Source: Streptomyces sp. MMBL 11-1
Lineage (GTDB): Bacteria; Actinomycetota; Actinomycetes; Streptomycetales; Streptomycetaceae
DNA: 64,000 bases
Assembly (NCBI RefSeq): GCF_028622875.1
Contig: NZ_CP117709.1
Location: 5,583,001 to 5,647,000, forward strand
Reading direction: 5' to 3'
Each line of letters starts with the position of its first letter. Within the stretch, counting starts at the first letter, position 1. Made by a program: the position numbers and the translations under genes. Below the pieces are notes generated by a model. The model worked only from the letters and a program-made list of their open reading frames with translations. It did no database searches and was not told the DNA's origin. Positions 1-9,530 of the stretch are shown here, piece after piece.

Positions 1-1
1 C

Positions 2-784
2 GCCTCCACGATGACGGAGTGCTCCGAGGAGTTCCTGCGCGGCCTGCGGGAGTTGTGCACCGAGGAGAAGATCGTGCTGATCTTCGACGAGATCTACACC
101 GGCTGGGGCAAGACCGGCAGCCTCTTCCACTTCATGCGCTACCCCGGGCTCGTCCCGGACGTGGTGACCACCTCGAAGTCCTTCGGCGGCGGCAAGTCCT
201 CGATCTCCGCCTTCGTCGCCCGCGAACCCGTCTTCCGCAAGGCCTACGACAGCCTCGGCGACGCCATGCTCCAGTCCACCAGCACCACCTACTACGGCTT
301 CGGCGAGGAGACCGCCACCGCGCTGGAGGCCGTGAACATCGCGGTCGAGGACGACTATCCGGCCCGTGCCCGCGCCATCGAACGCGTCCTCGCCCCGGGC
401 CTGGAGCGGCTGCGCAAGCAGTACCCCGACATCATCGCGGACGTCCGGGGAGCCGGGGCGCTGTACGGGATCTTCCTCGACGGCGGCCCCCGCCTCCTGG
501 ACCTCGCCGCGAAGATCGCCCCCGGCGGACTGGCCCGCGACCCGCTGCTGCGCACCAAGGTCATCACCTGCGCGGTCGTCAACGCGATGTACCACGACCA
601 CGACGTGTACATGTACTACACGCTCAACGGCCGCAGCCCCCTGGTGGCCGCACCCTGTCTGGTCGCCGGAGCCGACGAGGTGGAGATCTTCCTCGACGCC
701 TTCGAGAAGACCCTGGCCAAGGGCATGAACCGGCTCCTCACCGCCTTCCTCAAGGACAAGGCGGTGTCCCGATGGGCGGCCTGA
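2..784 (+). CDS. Class III (GSA-type) PLP aminotransferase, 5' truncated by window edge
   Basis: The frame is open from base 2, so the true start lies upstream; about 260 C-terminal residues are visible. The segment has the class III aminotransferase signature. IFDEIYTGWGKTG supplies the Asp that contacts the PLP ring nitrogen, and TTSKSFGGG supplies the probable Schiff-base lysine. The family uses PLP to transaminate, or shift an amino group on, small carbonyl substrates such as glutamate-1-semialdehyde or keto sugars. The stop overlaps the next gene by 13 nt, so the two are translationally coupled. It probably supplies an amino group in the pathway encoded downstream. The substrate cannot be told from sequence. 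Confidence 0.85.
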   Translation, partial: ASTMTECSEEFLRGLRELCTEEKIVLIFDEIYTGWGKTGSLFHFMRYPGLVPDVVTTSKSFGGGKSSISAFVAREPVFRKAYDSLGDAMLQSTSTTYYGFGEETATALEAVNIAVEDDYPARARAIERVLAPGLERLRKQYPDIIADVRGAGALYGIFLDGGPRLLDLAAKIAPGGLARDPLLRTKVITCAVVNAMYHDHDVYMYYTLNGRSPLVAAPCLVAGADEVEIFLDAFEKTLAKGMNRLLTAFLKDKAVSRWAA

Positions 785-1818
785 CCATCGCCGTGACCGG
801 AGCCGCCGGCATGCTCGGCTCCCACCTCGTGACCCGGCTCGCCGCCGACGGCCACGACGTCGTCGGCGTCGACCTGCGCGACGAACCCCACCCGGCCGCC
901 GGCGCCCGGCACGTCGTCGCCGACATCCGCGACGCGGCGGCGCTCGCCCGCGCCTTCGACGGGGCCCACGCGCTGGTGCACTGCGCCGCCGCCCTGCCCA
1001 GCTACCCCGTCGACCAGATCCGCTCCATCACCGTCGACGGCACCCGCACCGTCCTGACCGCCGCGCACCGCGCCCGGGTCGACCGGGTCGTGCACATCTC
1101 CTCCACCGCCGTCTACGGACTGCCCAAGCGGGTCCCCACCCCGGAGGAGCACCCCCGTGAACCCGTCGACCCGTACAGCAGGGCGAAGGCGGAGGCCGAG
1201 GAGGTCTGCGAGGAGTTCCGGGCGCGCGGGATGTGCCTGCCGGTGCTGCGCCCCAAGACCTTCCTCGGGCCGGGACGCATGGGCCTGTTCTCGATGCTCT
1301 TCGAATGGGCCGAGGAGCGCCGCAACTTCCCGGTCCTCGGCCGGGGCGACGTCCGCATCCAGATGTTCGGCATGGCCGACCTCGTCGACGCCGTGGTGCT
1401 CGCCCTCGAAGCGCCGCCCGAGACCGCCAACGACGTCTACAACCTGGGGGCCGCCGAGTTCGGCACCCTGCGCGAGGACTTCCAGGCCGTGCTGGACGCG
1501 GCCGGACACGGCAAACGCGTGGTCCCGCTGCCGGCAGCACCGGCACTCGCGGTCCTGCGCCTGCTGGAGCGCACCAAGCTCTCCCCGGTCTACGGGCGGC
1601 TGCTCTTCAAGCTCCTCGACGACAGTTACGTGGACATCGGCCGGGCCACCGAACGGCTCGGCTTCCGTCCCGCGCTCTCCAACCAGGACGCCATCCTCGG
1701 CACGTACGCGTGGTGGCGGACCCAGCGGGGGGCCGGCACACCCGCTCCCGGAGCCGGCCGGACCAGCCGGGACCCGTGGCGCCAAGGGGCGCTCGGCCTG
1801 GCCAAGGTCTTCTTCTGA
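772..1818 (+). CDS. NAD-dependent epimerase/dehydratase (extended SDR)
   Basis: 348 aa. The N-terminal Rossmann motif TGAAGMLGSHL binds NAD(P). An STAVYG segment and a YSRAK (YxxxK) motif near residues 135-150 supply the catalytic Ser, Tyr and Lys of extended short-chain dehydrogenases. The family epimerises, dehydrates or reduces nucleotide sugars. The ATG at 772 puts the Rossmann motif at the proper N-terminus and lies inside the aminotransferase end; a much longer open frame upstream is only a shadow. It is likely to modify a sugar that the neighbouring prenyltransferase and glycosyltransferases then use. The exact reaction is unknown. Confidence 0.88.
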   Translation: MGGLTIAVTGAAGMLGSHLVTRLAADGHDVVGVDLRDEPHPAAGARHVVADIRDAAALARAFDGAHALVHCAAALPSYPVDQIRSITVDGTRTVLTAAHRARVDRVVHISSTAVYGLPKRVPTPEEHPREPVDPYSRAKAEAEEVCEEFRARGMCLPVLRPKTFLGPGRMGLFSMLFEWAEERRNFPVLGRGDVRIQMFGMADLVDAVVLALEAPPETANDVYNLGAAEFGTLREDFQAVLDAAGHGKRVVPLPAAPALAVLRLLERTKLSPVYGRLLFKLLDDSYVDIGRATERLGFRPALSNQDAILGTYAWWRTQRGAGTPAPGAGRTSRDPWRQGALGLAKVFF

Positions 1819-1835
1819 TCCCCTGGAGCCCTGCC

Positions 1836-2921
1836 GTGGACATCACCCGGTCCTCACCCGCGCCCGTGCGCGTGGTGGCAGTCCCGCCCGAACCCGAACC
1901 CGCCGACCTCACCGCGCCGCCCGAACCCACCGCCGTAGAGCCGCTTCAGCCTCATCCGACCGCGACTGCCACCGCGTCCGCGAGCGCGAGCGTCGGCGTG
2001 ACCGTGGCCGCGACCGCCACCGACGTACGGGGGCGTCGCCGCCGCAACCGCCCCCGCGACCTCCTCGCCCTCCTGCGCCCCGGCCAGTGGGTGAAGAACC
2101 TGGCCGTCGTCCCGCTGGCCCTGCTCGACACCTCCTGGGGGACCGAGGCCTTCCTGCGCACCGGCTGGGCCGTCCTCGGCTTCACCCTCGCCTCCGCGCT
2201 CGTCTACGTCGTCAACGACCTCGCCGACCGGGAGCGGGACCGGCTGCACCCGGACAAACGCCACCGCCCGATCGCCTCCGGCCGGGTGTCCACCGCCGCC
2301 GCCGGGGCGCTGACCTGCGTCCTCGCCCTGTCGCTGACCGGCTGGGCGGTGGCCGGGCCCGCCTGGCTGTGGTGGCCCACCGCCCTCTACCTGGCGCTGA
2401 GCCTCGCCTACTCCCAGGGGCTCAAACACATACCGCTGGTGGACGCGTTCATCGTGGCGACCGGCTTCGTGCTGCGGCTCGTCCAGGGGTCGCTGCTCAT
2501 CGGCGCCCGGATGTCCGAGTGGCTGGCGCTGTGCGTCTTCTCGTTCTGCCTGATGCTGGCGCTCGGCAAACGCCGGCACGAGATGACGGCGGCGGGCCGC
2601 GCCCACCGCCCCGCCCTGCGCGGCTACACGCTCGCCTTCCTCGACCATCTCGTCGTCCTGGTCGCCGTGCTGACGGCCGTCAGTTACGTGCTCTACCTGC
2701 GCGACGACGCGGCCCTCGCCGCCGGGGCCTCCCTCGTCACCCTGCTCTCCGCCCCCTGCGCCGTCTTCGGCCTCGCCCGCTACCTCCAGCTCCTCCTCGT
2801 CGAGGAGGGCGGCGGCAACCCCGTCCACGTCCTCTTCCGGGACCGCGCCACGCTCGTCAACGCGGCGCTGTGGGCGGTGCTCGTCGCCCTCGCCCTCCTC
2901 CTCCCGCAAGCGTCCGCATGA
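1836..2921 (+). CDS. UbiA-family decaprenyl-phosphate phosphoribosyltransferase-like membrane protein
   Basis: 361 aa, started at GTG 1836 with GGAG seven bases upstream. The first 70 residues are a Pro/Ala/Val/Thr-rich low-complexity leader. Then come LLRPGQWVKN and NDLADRERDRLHPDKRHRP, an NDxxDxxxD metal-diphosphate site followed by the Lys/Arg-rich tail typical of DPPR synthases (UbiA, Rv3806c type). Eight or nine hydrophobic helices follow, with a second Asp-containing loop. Known members move 5-phosphoribose from PRPP to polyprenyl phosphate, the first step to lipid-linked arabinose or ribose. The setting with an epimerase, two glycosyltransferases and phosphatase-like proteins supports lipid-linked sugar synthesis. 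The low-complexity leader is unusual for the family. Confidence 0.82.
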   Translation: MDITRSSPAPVRVVAVPPEPEPADLTAPPEPTAVEPLQPHPTATATASASASVGVTVAATATDVRGRRRRNRPRDLLALLRPGQWVKNLAVVPLALLDTSWGTEAFLRTGWAVLGFTLASALVYVVNDLADRERDRLHPDKRHRPIASGRVSTAAAGALTCVLALSLTGWAVAGPAWLWWPTALYLALSLAYSQGLKHIPLVDAFIVATGFVLRLVQGSLLIGARMSEWLALCVFSFCLMLALGKRRHEMTAAGRAHRPALRGYTLAFLDHLVVLVAVLTAVSYVLYLRDDAALAAGASLVTLLSAPCAVFGLARYLQLLLVEEGGGNPVHVLFRDRATLVNAALWAVLVALALLLPQASA

Positions 2922-2949
2922 CCCACCGACCGCCCGAAGGCGCCGCCCC

Positions 2950-3981
2950 ATGAACCGGAAGCAACCCCTCGTCTCCGTCGTCATCCCCAACTACAACTAC
3001 GGCCGCGCACTGGAGCTCTGCCTGCGCGCCGCGCTCGCCCAGACCTACGAACCGCTGGAGGTGCTGCTGATCGACGACTGCTCCACCGACGACTCGGTCG
3101 CCGTCGCCGAGGCCTGCGGCGTCCGGGTGATCAGCACCGGCGTCAACAGCGGAGTGGCCACCACCCGCAACACCGGCGCGGCCCATGCCCGGGGCGAGAT
3201 CATCGTGTTCGTCGACTCCGACGTGGCGATGGAACCGGACGCCGTCGCAGGCGCCGTCGCCCTGCTCGACTCCGACCCCCGCATCGGCGCGGTCTGCGGC
3301 ACCTACGACGCCGAACCCCTCATCCGGGACAGCCTGATCGAGGAGTACCGCTGCCTCCACCAGTTCTACTGGCTCGCCGAGACCGAGGGCCGCATCGGCA
3401 CCCTGCACACCGCGATCTGCGCCATGCCCGCCCGGGTCTTCGCCGAGATCGGCCCCTTCAACCCCCGGCTGCGGCACACCGAGGACGGCGACTACGCCGC
3501 CCGGATCTGCCGGAGCTACGAGGTCCACAGCTCCACCACCGTGCGCGGCCGGCACGACCACGACGACACCTGGCGCGTGGTGCTGCGCAAGGTCTTCCAC
3601 CGCACCCGGCTGCACATCCCGCTGTACGTCCGCCGCGGCGACCTCCCCGGCGGCATCGCCACCGGGCCGCGCGCCGGGGCCAGCGTCGCGGCCCTGCTCG
3701 CCCTGCTGACCCTGCCGCTCGGCCTGATCGCCCTGCCCTGGCTGCTCGCCCCCGCCGGCCTGCTGGCGTTCACCCTGCTCGCCGACACCGCCCTCCACCG
3801 CTTCGTCCTGCGCCGCCGGGGCCCCCTGTTCGCCGCCTACTTCGCCTTCACGCACACCGTGGTCAACGCGGTCATCGCGGCGGGCGCGGGCGTCGGCGTC
3901 CTCCAGTGGCTGACCTCCCGCCGCTTCCGCCGGCTGTACGAGCCGGGGGAGCACCTCGCGCCGGTGCGGGCCGCCACATGA
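2950..3981 (+). CDS. Family 2 glycosyltransferase with C-terminal membrane helices
   Basis: 343 aa. The N-terminal GT-A domain begins VSVVIPNYNYG, carries the DDCSTDD loop and a DSD (DxD) metal/nucleotide-sugar motif near residue 95, and a TEDGDY acceptor/catalytic motif near residue 178. The last third has two or three hydrophobic segments, so the enzyme sits on the inner face of the membrane. GT2 enzymes transfer sugar from a nucleotide or prenyl-phosphate donor to lipid or protein acceptors. Its stop overlaps the next start (ATGA at 3978). It probably extends the prenyl-linked sugar made by this cluster. Confidence 0.85.
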   Translation: MNRKQPLVSVVIPNYNYGRALELCLRAALAQTYEPLEVLLIDDCSTDDSVAVAEACGVRVISTGVNSGVATTRNTGAAHARGEIIVFVDSDVAMEPDAVAGAVALLDSDPRIGAVCGTYDAEPLIRDSLIEEYRCLHQFYWLAETEGRIGTLHTAICAMPARVFAEIGPFNPRLRHTEDGDYAARICRSYEVHSSTTVRGRHDHDDTWRVVLRKVFHRTRLHIPLYVRRGDLPGGIATGPRAGASVAALLALLTLPLGLIALPWLLAPAGLLAFTLLADTALHRFVLRRRGPLFAAYFAFTHTVVNAVIAAGAGVGVLQWLTSRRFRRLYEPGEHLAPVRAAT

Positions 3982-5126
3982 CCGGGACCCTCGCGGCGGG
4001 CGCCGTGGCGGACCCGGCCACGCCGGCCGAGCGGGAAGGGCCGTCCCGCCGCTGGCCCGGCCGGCTGCTGCTCACCGTCGCCGTCCTGTGGGCCCTGTTC
4101 GTCGCCGCCCGCGCCCTCCTCAGCGGCCGGTGGTGGGCGTGGAACGGCCTCGGCCTCGCCCCGCCCGTCCTCCATCTGCTGTTCCCGCTCGCCCTGCTGA
4201 TCCCGGCCGCCCTGATCCGGCACGGCAGGCGGGCGGCGGTGGGCGTCGTCCTGCTCTCGCTGCTGCTCGGCTCCTGGCAGACCGGGCTGCACCCCGGGGC
4301 CCTCCTGCGCGGGCAGCCCACCGTGCCCGCCGGAGCGCTGAAGGTGGTCAGCTGGAACACCTTCTTCTGGGACCAGGACAGCGACACCGACGCCTTCTAC
4401 GCCTACCTGAAGTCCCGCTCCGCCGACGTCTACCTCCTCCAGGAGTACCAGAACGCCCGGGGCGACGAACCCGCGCCGATCGACGACCTGGCCAGGATCC
4501 GCAAGGAGTTCCCCGGCTTCCACATCGCCACCGAGGGCGAGTTCCTCACGCTGTCCCGCTTCCCGATCACCTCGGCGCGGGCCCTGCGCCCCGACGGGCT
4601 CGCCCCGCCCGACACCTCCTGGGCCGACTACTGGAACGTCCGTGTCCTGCGCACCGACATCGACGTCGACGGCGAGACCCTGTCCCTCTACAACACCCAC
4701 CTGCCCGATCTGCTGAACGTCGACCGCAACCCGCTGACCCCCGCCTACCACCGCTCCGTACGACAACTCTCCGAGCGCCGCGACCGCCACTTCGAGGCGC
4801 TGCGCGAGGACCTCGACGCCAACGGCCACCCGGTGGTCCTCGCCGGGGACCTCAACGTGCTGCCCGGCACCGGGGACCTGCGGTGGTTCGACGGGCTGCG
4901 GGACGCCGCCGACGCGGGGGACGAGGTCTACCCGGCGACCTTCCCGGTGAGCGGCCCGGCGCTCTGGCGGCTCGACTGGGCGTTCGTCTCGCCCCGGATC
5001 GACCTGCACCGGCAGTCCGTCCAGGACCCGCCCGCCGCGCTCTCCACCCACCGGCTGATCGATCTCCGCCTCTCCCTGCCCGCCCCCGGGGCGCCCGCCC
5101 CGGCCACCGAGAAGGACCGGTCATGA
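3978..5126 (+). CDS. Membrane-anchored endonuclease/exonuclease/phosphatase (EEP) family protein, copy 1
   Basis: 382 aa. The start at ATG 3978 overlaps the GT2 stop; a start 24 codons earlier would extend into GT2. Three hydrophobic helices (about residues 30-110) precede an EEP (DNase I-like) domain with the expected motifs in order: VVSWNT, LLQEYQ, NTH, GDLN, LDWAF and a C-terminal STHRL. These make up the metal-binding and catalytic Asp/His network of phosphodiesterases and phosphomonoesterases. The domain should face the outside. In a prenyl-phosphoribose setting it may remove a phosphate from a lipid-linked sugar; this is inference. It is paralogous to the protein at 6277. Confidence 0.83.
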   Translation: MTGTLAAGAVADPATPAEREGPSRRWPGRLLLTVAVLWALFVAARALLSGRWWAWNGLGLAPPVLHLLFPLALLIPAALIRHGRRAAVGVVLLSLLLGSWQTGLHPGALLRGQPTVPAGALKVVSWNTFFWDQDSDTDAFYAYLKSRSADVYLLQEYQNARGDEPAPIDDLARIRKEFPGFHIATEGEFLTLSRFPITSARALRPDGLAPPDTSWADYWNVRVLRTDIDVDGETLSLYNTHLPDLLNVDRNPLTPAYHRSVRQLSERRDRHFEALREDLDANGHPVVLAGDLNVLPGTGDLRWFDGLRDAADAGDEVYPATFPVSGPALWRLDWAFVSPRIDLHRQSVQDPPAALSTHRLIDLRLSLPAPGAPAPATEKDRS

Positions 5127-6280
5127 CCCGGCGCTCCGCGCGCTCGCCCCGCTTCGACGCGACGATCGTGCTCACCTACTACCTCCCGTACACCAGCGGC
5201 CTCACCGAAGTGGCCCGCACGGTCGCCGAGGGGCTGGCCGCGCGGGGCCGCCGCGTGGCCGTCGTCGCCTGCCGGCACGATCCGGACCGTCCCGCACGGG
5301 AGACCGTGAACGGGGTCGAGGTGTTCCGCGCCCCGGTCGCCGCCAGGATCGGACGCGGGGTGCTCAGTCCCGGGTTCGCCCCTCTCGCCGGGCGGATCGC
5401 CCGTGCCTCACGGGCCGTCAACCTCCATCTGCCGATGCTGGAGGCGGGGCTCGTCGCCCGCCTCGCCGGGGACACCCCGGTGGTCGCCACGCACCACGAC
5501 GACGTCTGGCTCGCCGGGGGCGCGCTCGCCCCGCTCCAGGTGAAGGCCGTCGACGCCTCGGTGGCCGGGGCGCTGCGCCGCTCGGCCGCGGTGGTCGTCA
5601 ACAACGTGGACCACGCGGAGCATTCGCGCCACTGGCCCCTGATGCGCGGACGCCGGCTGCTGGCCATCGCCCCGCCCTGCCGTGAACGCGAGCCCGCCCC
5701 GGCCGCCTTCCGCGAGACGGCGGGCCCGCACTTCGGCTTCCTCGGCCGGATCGCCCCCGAGAAGGGGCTGCACCACCTCGTCGACGCGTTCCGGACGATC
5801 CCCGACCCCGAGGCCCGGCTGCTGATCGCCGGCGACTACTCCAAGGTCGCGGGCGGCAGCGTCGTCGGCGCCCTGCGCGCCCGGGCCGGCGACGACACCC
5901 GTATCCGGTTCACCGGCTTCCTCGCCGACGACCGGGTGGCCGCCTTCTACGCCTCGCTGGACGCCTTCGCCCTGCCGTCCGTCGCCGAGGAGTCCTTCGG
6001 CATCTCCCAGGCCGAGGCGATGATGCTCGGCGTCCCCTCCGTCGCGAGCGACGCGCCGGGCATGCGCGTGCCGGTCTCGGAGACCGGTTTCGGCCGTCTC
6101 TTCCCGCCCGGCGACGCCCGCGCCCTGGCCGGGGCCCTCCTGGAGGTGGCCGCCTACGCCCCGGAACGCCGCGCAGAGGGAGGCCGGGAGGCCCGCGCCC
6201 GGTACGGGACGGACAGCTGCCTGGACGCCTACGACGCGCTGTTCCAGGAGGCCGGGGCCGTACAGGGAGCTCCCGCGTGA
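5123..6280 (+). CDS. Family 4 (GT-B) glycosyltransferase
   Basis: 385 aa, with ATG 5123 in a four-base ATGA overlap with the preceding stop. The N-terminal half has the YLPYTSGLTEVARTVAEGL segment typical of GT4 acceptor domains. The C-terminal half has FLGRIAPEKGLHHLVDAF and PSVAEESFGISQAEAMMLG, the E-x7-E donor-binding motif of retaining GT-B enzymes. It should transfer a nucleotide-activated sugar to a lipid or glycan acceptor on the inner membrane face. It sits between two EEP paralogues, which suggests these three act in one step series. Substrate unknown. Confidence 0.87.
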   Translation: MTRRSARSPRFDATIVLTYYLPYTSGLTEVARTVAEGLAARGRRVAVVACRHDPDRPARETVNGVEVFRAPVAARIGRGVLSPGFAPLAGRIARASRAVNLHLPMLEAGLVARLAGDTPVVATHHDDVWLAGGALAPLQVKAVDASVAGALRRSAAVVVNNVDHAEHSRHWPLMRGRRLLAIAPPCREREPAPAAFRETAGPHFGFLGRIAPEKGLHHLVDAFRTIPDPEARLLIAGDYSKVAGGSVVGALRARAGDDTRIRFTGFLADDRVAAFYASLDAFALPSVAEESFGISQAEAMMLGVPSVASDAPGMRVPVSETGFGRLFPPGDARALAGALLEVAAYAPERRAEGGREARARYGTDSCLDAYDALFQEAGAVQGAPA

Positions 6281-7428
6281 GAACGGCCGGAGCCCTGGCG
6301 GCGGACGGCGGGGCCAACGCCGCCTGGCCGGGCGGCGGATGGGTGCTCTGGGCCGCCGGGGCCTGGGCGGTCTTCCTGGCCGCGCACCTCGTCCTCAACG
6401 GCCGCTGGTGGTTCTGGCTGCTGCCCTCGCTGCTCCCGCCGCCCGTGTTCGTCGCCCTGCCCGCCCTGCTCCTGCCGCTCTCCTGGGCGGCGGGGGACCT
6501 CCCGGCCGCCGTCGTGGCGGGCGCGGCCCTGCTGCTCGGGGCCCGGCAGTCCGGCCTCGTGCCCGGCGCGCTCGTACGGCGCGGGCGCCGCCCGCCACCG
6601 CCGCCGGAGGGGGCGGTGCGCGTGGTGTCCTGGAACACCCAGCACTGGTGCCAGTCCACCGAACCGGAGCCCTTCTACGCCTTTCTGCGCGGGCTCGACG
6701 CCGATGTCTACCTCCTCCAGGAGTACCACCACGACGAGTTCGACGGCACGTACCGCCTGATCGACGACGAGCGGCGGCTGCGCGAGACCTTCCCCGGCCA
6801 CCGGGCCGTCATCGCCCGCGGTCTGATCACGCTGTCCCGGCTGCCGGTCGCCGCGACCGTCGAGACGGCCGCCCGCCGGACCCTGCGGGTGGATCTGGAG
6901 ATGCCGGGCGACGGTCGGATTCTCGCCACCTTCAACGTCCACATCCCGGTACAGCTCCGACTGATCAGCCCGTTGCGCGCAGACTTCTACCGCGCGGTCC
7001 GCACCCGGGCCGCCGACCGGGCACGGGAGTACCGGGGCCTGGCCGGGGACGTCGCGGGCTGCCCCCATCCGGCCCTGATCGCCGGGGACTTCAACACCAC
7101 CGCCGCGATCGGGGACGCCCGCCGCATCGCCCGGCTGGGCTCCGACGCGGTCGCCCTCTCCGGACGCCTCTGCCCCACCTCGTGGCAGGTCCGTCCGGGC
7201 CTGCGCTGGTGGCGGCTGGACTGGGTGCTCACCACCCCGGGCGCCCGGGTCCACCGCTACCGCTTCCGCGATCCGCGCGGACTGTCCGACCACAGCGTCC
7301 AGGAGGTGTCCGTGTCGCTCGCCGAACCGGACCACCGGCCGCCGGCCGGCCTCCGCGTCCATCACCACGACGAAGGAACTCACCATGCGTTACCGCTACC
7401 TGGGAAAGACCGGCCTGCGGGTCAGTGA
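6277..7428 (+). CDS. Membrane-anchored EEP family protein, copy 2
   Basis: 383 aa, GTG start at 6277 overlapping the GT4 stop. Same plan as the protein at 3978: hydrophobic helices in the first 110 residues, then EEP motifs [34 protein letters not shown] and LSDHS. The shared SWNT/LQEY spacing and the helical leader show a duplication within the operon. The catalytic Glu, Asp and His positions look intact in both, so both may be active with different substrates. The 3' end overlaps the next gene by 44 nt; an aldo/keto reductase start with a good GAAGGA ribosome-binding site lies inside it. Confidence 0.8.
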   Translation: MRTAGALAADGGANAAWPGGGWVLWAAGAWAVFLAAHLVLNGRWWFWLLPSLLPPPVFVALPALLLPLSWAAGDLPAAVVAGAALLLGARQSGLVPGALVRRGRRPPPPPEGAVRVVSWNTQHWCQSTEPEPFYAFLRGLDADVYLLQEYHHDEFDGTYRLIDDERRLRETFPGHRAVIARGLITLSRLPVAATVETAARRTLRVDLEMPGDGRILATFNVHIPVQLRLISPLRADFYRAVRTRAADRAREYRGLAGDVAGCPHPALIAGDFNTTAAIGDARRIARLGSDAVALSGRLCPTSWQVRPGLRWWRLDWVLTTPGARVHRYRFRDPRGLSDHSVQEVSVSLAEPDHRPPAGLRVHHHDEGTHHALPLPGKDRPAGQ

Positions 7429-8395
7429 ACTCTGCCTCGGCGCCATGACGTTCGGCCGCGAGGCCGACGAGACCACCAGCCACGCCCTGCTGGACCGCTT
7501 CACCGAGGCGGGCGGCACCTTCGTGGACACCGCCGACATCTACTCCGCCGGAGCCTCCGAGGAGATCCTCGGCCGCTGGCTGAAGAGACAGCGCCGCGAC
7601 GACGTGGTGATCGCCACCAAGGTGCGGTACGGCACGGGGGAGGGCCCCAACGACCGCGGCCTGGGCCGCAATCACCTGATCGCCGGGGTCGAGTCGAGTC
7701 TGCGCCGGCTGGGCACCGACCACATCGACCTCTACCAGGTGCACGCCTGGGACCCGGGCACCCCGCTGGAGGAGACCCTCGCCACCCTGGACGCGCTGGT
7801 CACCTCCGGGAAGGTGCGCTACATCGGGGCCAGCAACTTCTCCGGCTGGCAGCTCCAGAAGGCGATCGACCTGAGCCGGGGACACGGCTGGGAGCCCTTC
7901 ACGGCCCTCCAGCCGCTCTACAACCTGCTGGACCGGTCCGCCGAGTGGGAGCTGATGGAGGTCAGCCGCAACGAGGGCCTGGGCGTCATCCCGTGGAGCC
8001 CGCTGCGCGGCGGCTGGCTGAGCGGCGCGATCCGGCGCGGTGCGGAGCGGCCGCCGACGGGCACCCGGGTGGAGACCGCCGAGCGGCTCGGCTGGGGCGA
8101 GTCGTGGAGCGCGTACGAGGGGGACGAGCGCACCTGGCGGGTGCTGGACGCCCTGCACGAGACCGCCGGACGCACGGGCCTCGCGGTGCCGGTGCTGGCC
8201 CTCGCCTGGCTGCTCGGCCGGCCCGGGGTCACCGCCCCCATCGTGGGCGCCCGCACCCTGGAGCAGCTGGAGACCAACCTGGGCGCGGCGGACCTGGACC
8301 TCGACCCGGCCGACGCCGCCCTGCTGACCGCGGCGAGCGACCGGACGCTCCCGTACCCGTACAGCGTCATCGAGACCGACCCCGAACTGCGCTGA
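7385..8395 (+). CDS. Aldo/keto reductase
   Basis: 336 aa. It begins [19 protein letters not shown], the usual start of AKR family (beta/alpha)8 barrels. The catalytic tetrad is visible as Asp and Tyr in [11 protein letters not shown], Lys in VIATKVRYG and His in YQVHAWDP. The C-terminus holds the NADPH-binding loop ([17 protein letters not shown]). It reduces aldehydes or ketones with NADPH. The GAAGGA ribosome-binding site at about 7373 and the overlap with the EEP gene suggest it ends the same transcription unit. A strong hairpin follows at 8418. Confidence 0.88.
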   Translation: MRYRYLGKTGLRVSELCLGAMTFGREADETTSHALLDRFTEAGGTFVDTADIYSAGASEEILGRWLKRQRRDDVVIATKVRYGTGEGPNDRGLGRNHLIAGVESSLRRLGTDHIDLYQVHAWDPGTPLEETLATLDALVTSGKVRYIGASNFSGWQLQKAIDLSRGHGWEPFTALQPLYNLLDRSAEWELMEVSRNEGLGVIPWSPLRGGWLSGAIRRGAERPPTGTRVETAERLGWGESWSAYEGDERTWRVLDALHETAGRTGLAVPVLALAWLLGRPGVTAPIVGARTLEQLETNLGAADLDLDPADAALLTAASDRTLPYPYSVIETDPELR

Positions 8396-8417
8396 CGCGC
8401 CCCGCGTGGCCGAAAAC

Positions 8418-8456
8418 GGGCGGTGGCCCGGGGAGTTCGTCCCCGGGCCACCGCCC
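8418..8456. terminator. Bidirectional hairpin terminator between aldo/keto reductase and dasR
   Basis: Perfect 17-bp arms (8418-8434 and 8440-8456) with a GTTCG loop lie between two convergent genes, so it should stop both transcripts. Confidence 0.85.
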
Positions 8457-8486
8457 TGTGCGTACCGCGCCGTGCCGTGGTGGTGA

Positions 8487-9251
8487 TCAGTCCGTCGGCC
8501 GCTTCAGGCGGGCCACGAACTTGTACCGGTCGCCCCGGTACACCGATCGCACCCACTCCACCGGTTCGCCCTGGCCGTCCACCGAATGGCGGGACAGCAT
8601 GAGCATCGGCAGCCCCACGTCGGTGCCCAGCAGCCCCGCCTCGCGCGGGGTGGCGAGCGAGGTCTCGATGGTCTCCTCCGCCTCGGCGAGGCGGACGTCG
8701 TACACCTCGGCGAGCGCGGTGTAGAGCGAGGTGTACTTCACCAGCGAACGGCGCAGCGCCGGGAAGCGTTTGGCCGAAAGGTGTGTGGTCTCGATGGCCA
8801 TCGGCTCCCCGCTGGCGAGCCGCAGCCGCTCGATGCGCAGCACCCGGCCGCCCGTCGAGATCTCCAGCAGACCGGCGAGCGTGTCGTCCGCCGTCACATA
8901 GCCGATGTCCAGCAGCTGGGACGTCGGCTCCAGCCCCTGGGCACGCATGTCCTCGGTGTACGAGGTGAGCTGGAGGGCCTGGGACACCTTCGGCTTGGCC
9001 ACGAAGGTGCCCTTGCCCTGGATGCGTTCCAGCCGGCCCTCGACGACCAGTTCCTGGAGCGCCTGGCGCACGGTGGTGCGCGAGGTGTCGAATTCGGCCG
9101 CCAGGGTGCGTTCGGGCGGCACCGGGGTGCCGGGCGGCAGGGTGTCCGTCATGTCGAGGAGATGCCGCTTGAGCCGGTAGTACTTCGGTACGCGCGCTGT
9201 GCGCGTACCGGCACCCGTCTCGCTCCCCGTACTGCCCCCGTCGGCGCCCAT
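8487..9251 (-). CDS. dasR: DasR, GntR/HutC-family master regulator of aminosugar metabolism
   Basis: 254 aa from ATG 9251, with a GGAAGG ribosome-binding site; this length equals that remembered for S. coelicolor DasR. A longer upstream frame exists but lacks support. The winged-helix DNA-binding domain includes [20 protein letters not shown] and [13 protein letters not shown]. The UTRA effector domain runs from about residue 80 to the end. DasR represses chitin/GlcNAc uptake, pts and antibiotic regulator genes through 16-bp dre sites, and is released by glucosamine-6-phosphate or GlcNAc-6-phosphate. It is divergent from its target dasA, with two dre-like sites between them. Confidence 0.96.
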   Translation of the reverse strand: MGADGGSTGSETGAGTRTARVPKYYRLKRHLLDMTDTLPPGTPVPPERTLAAEFDTSRTTVRQALQELVVEGRLERIQGKGTFVAKPKVSQALQLTSYTEDMRAQGLEPTSQLLDIGYVTADDTLAGLLEISTGGRVLRIERLRLASGEPMAIETTHLSAKRFPALRRSLVKYTSLYTALAEVYDVRLAEAEETIETSLATPREAGLLGTDVGLPMLMLSRHSVDGQGEPVEWVRSVYRGDRYKFVARLKRPTD

Positions 9252-9408
9252 GGCCCGCCTTCCCGACTGCTGCGTTGCTGCCGTCACCGGCTCCTCCGTC
9301 TGTCGCGGCTCACATGGTGGCACGGTCCGGTCACGGGTCGTCGCCCTCCCTTAGGTGTCGGTCCTATAACGGACGCGAGTGCACTTCTTATACACCCTTG
9401 ACACCCCT

Positions 9409-9424
9409 AAAGGTCTAGGCCAAG
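9409..9424. promoter_or_regulatory. DasR operator (dre), distal site upstream of dasA
   Basis: The core AGGTCTAGGCCA (9411-9422) matches the dre core TGGTCTAGACCA at 10 of 12 positions and is centred 115 bp before the dasA start. It pairs with the site at 9433. Confidence 0.75.
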
Positions 9425-9432
9425 CTCCCGGT

Positions 9433-9448
9433 ACTGGTCTAAACCATT
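9433..9448. promoter_or_regulatory. DasR operator (dre), proximal site upstream of dasA
   Basis: ACTGGTCTAAACCATT differs from the consensus ACTGGTCTAGACCACT at two positions. A further half-site (AGACCA, 9451-9456) follows at once. It explains repression of dasABC by DasR. Confidence 0.9.
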
Positions 9449-9530
9449 AAAGACCAGGTCCAGCCCCAGCAGAACTCGTCGAATGTCTTCGCGGTGGGTG
9501 GGGTTGCAGCATCCCTGAGGAGGGTTTGAC

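Noticed and set aside
3906..3977. Earlier start for the first EEP protein
   Set aside because: It would read through the GT2 end; ATG 3978 overlaps the GT2 stop exactly as the other gene pairs do.
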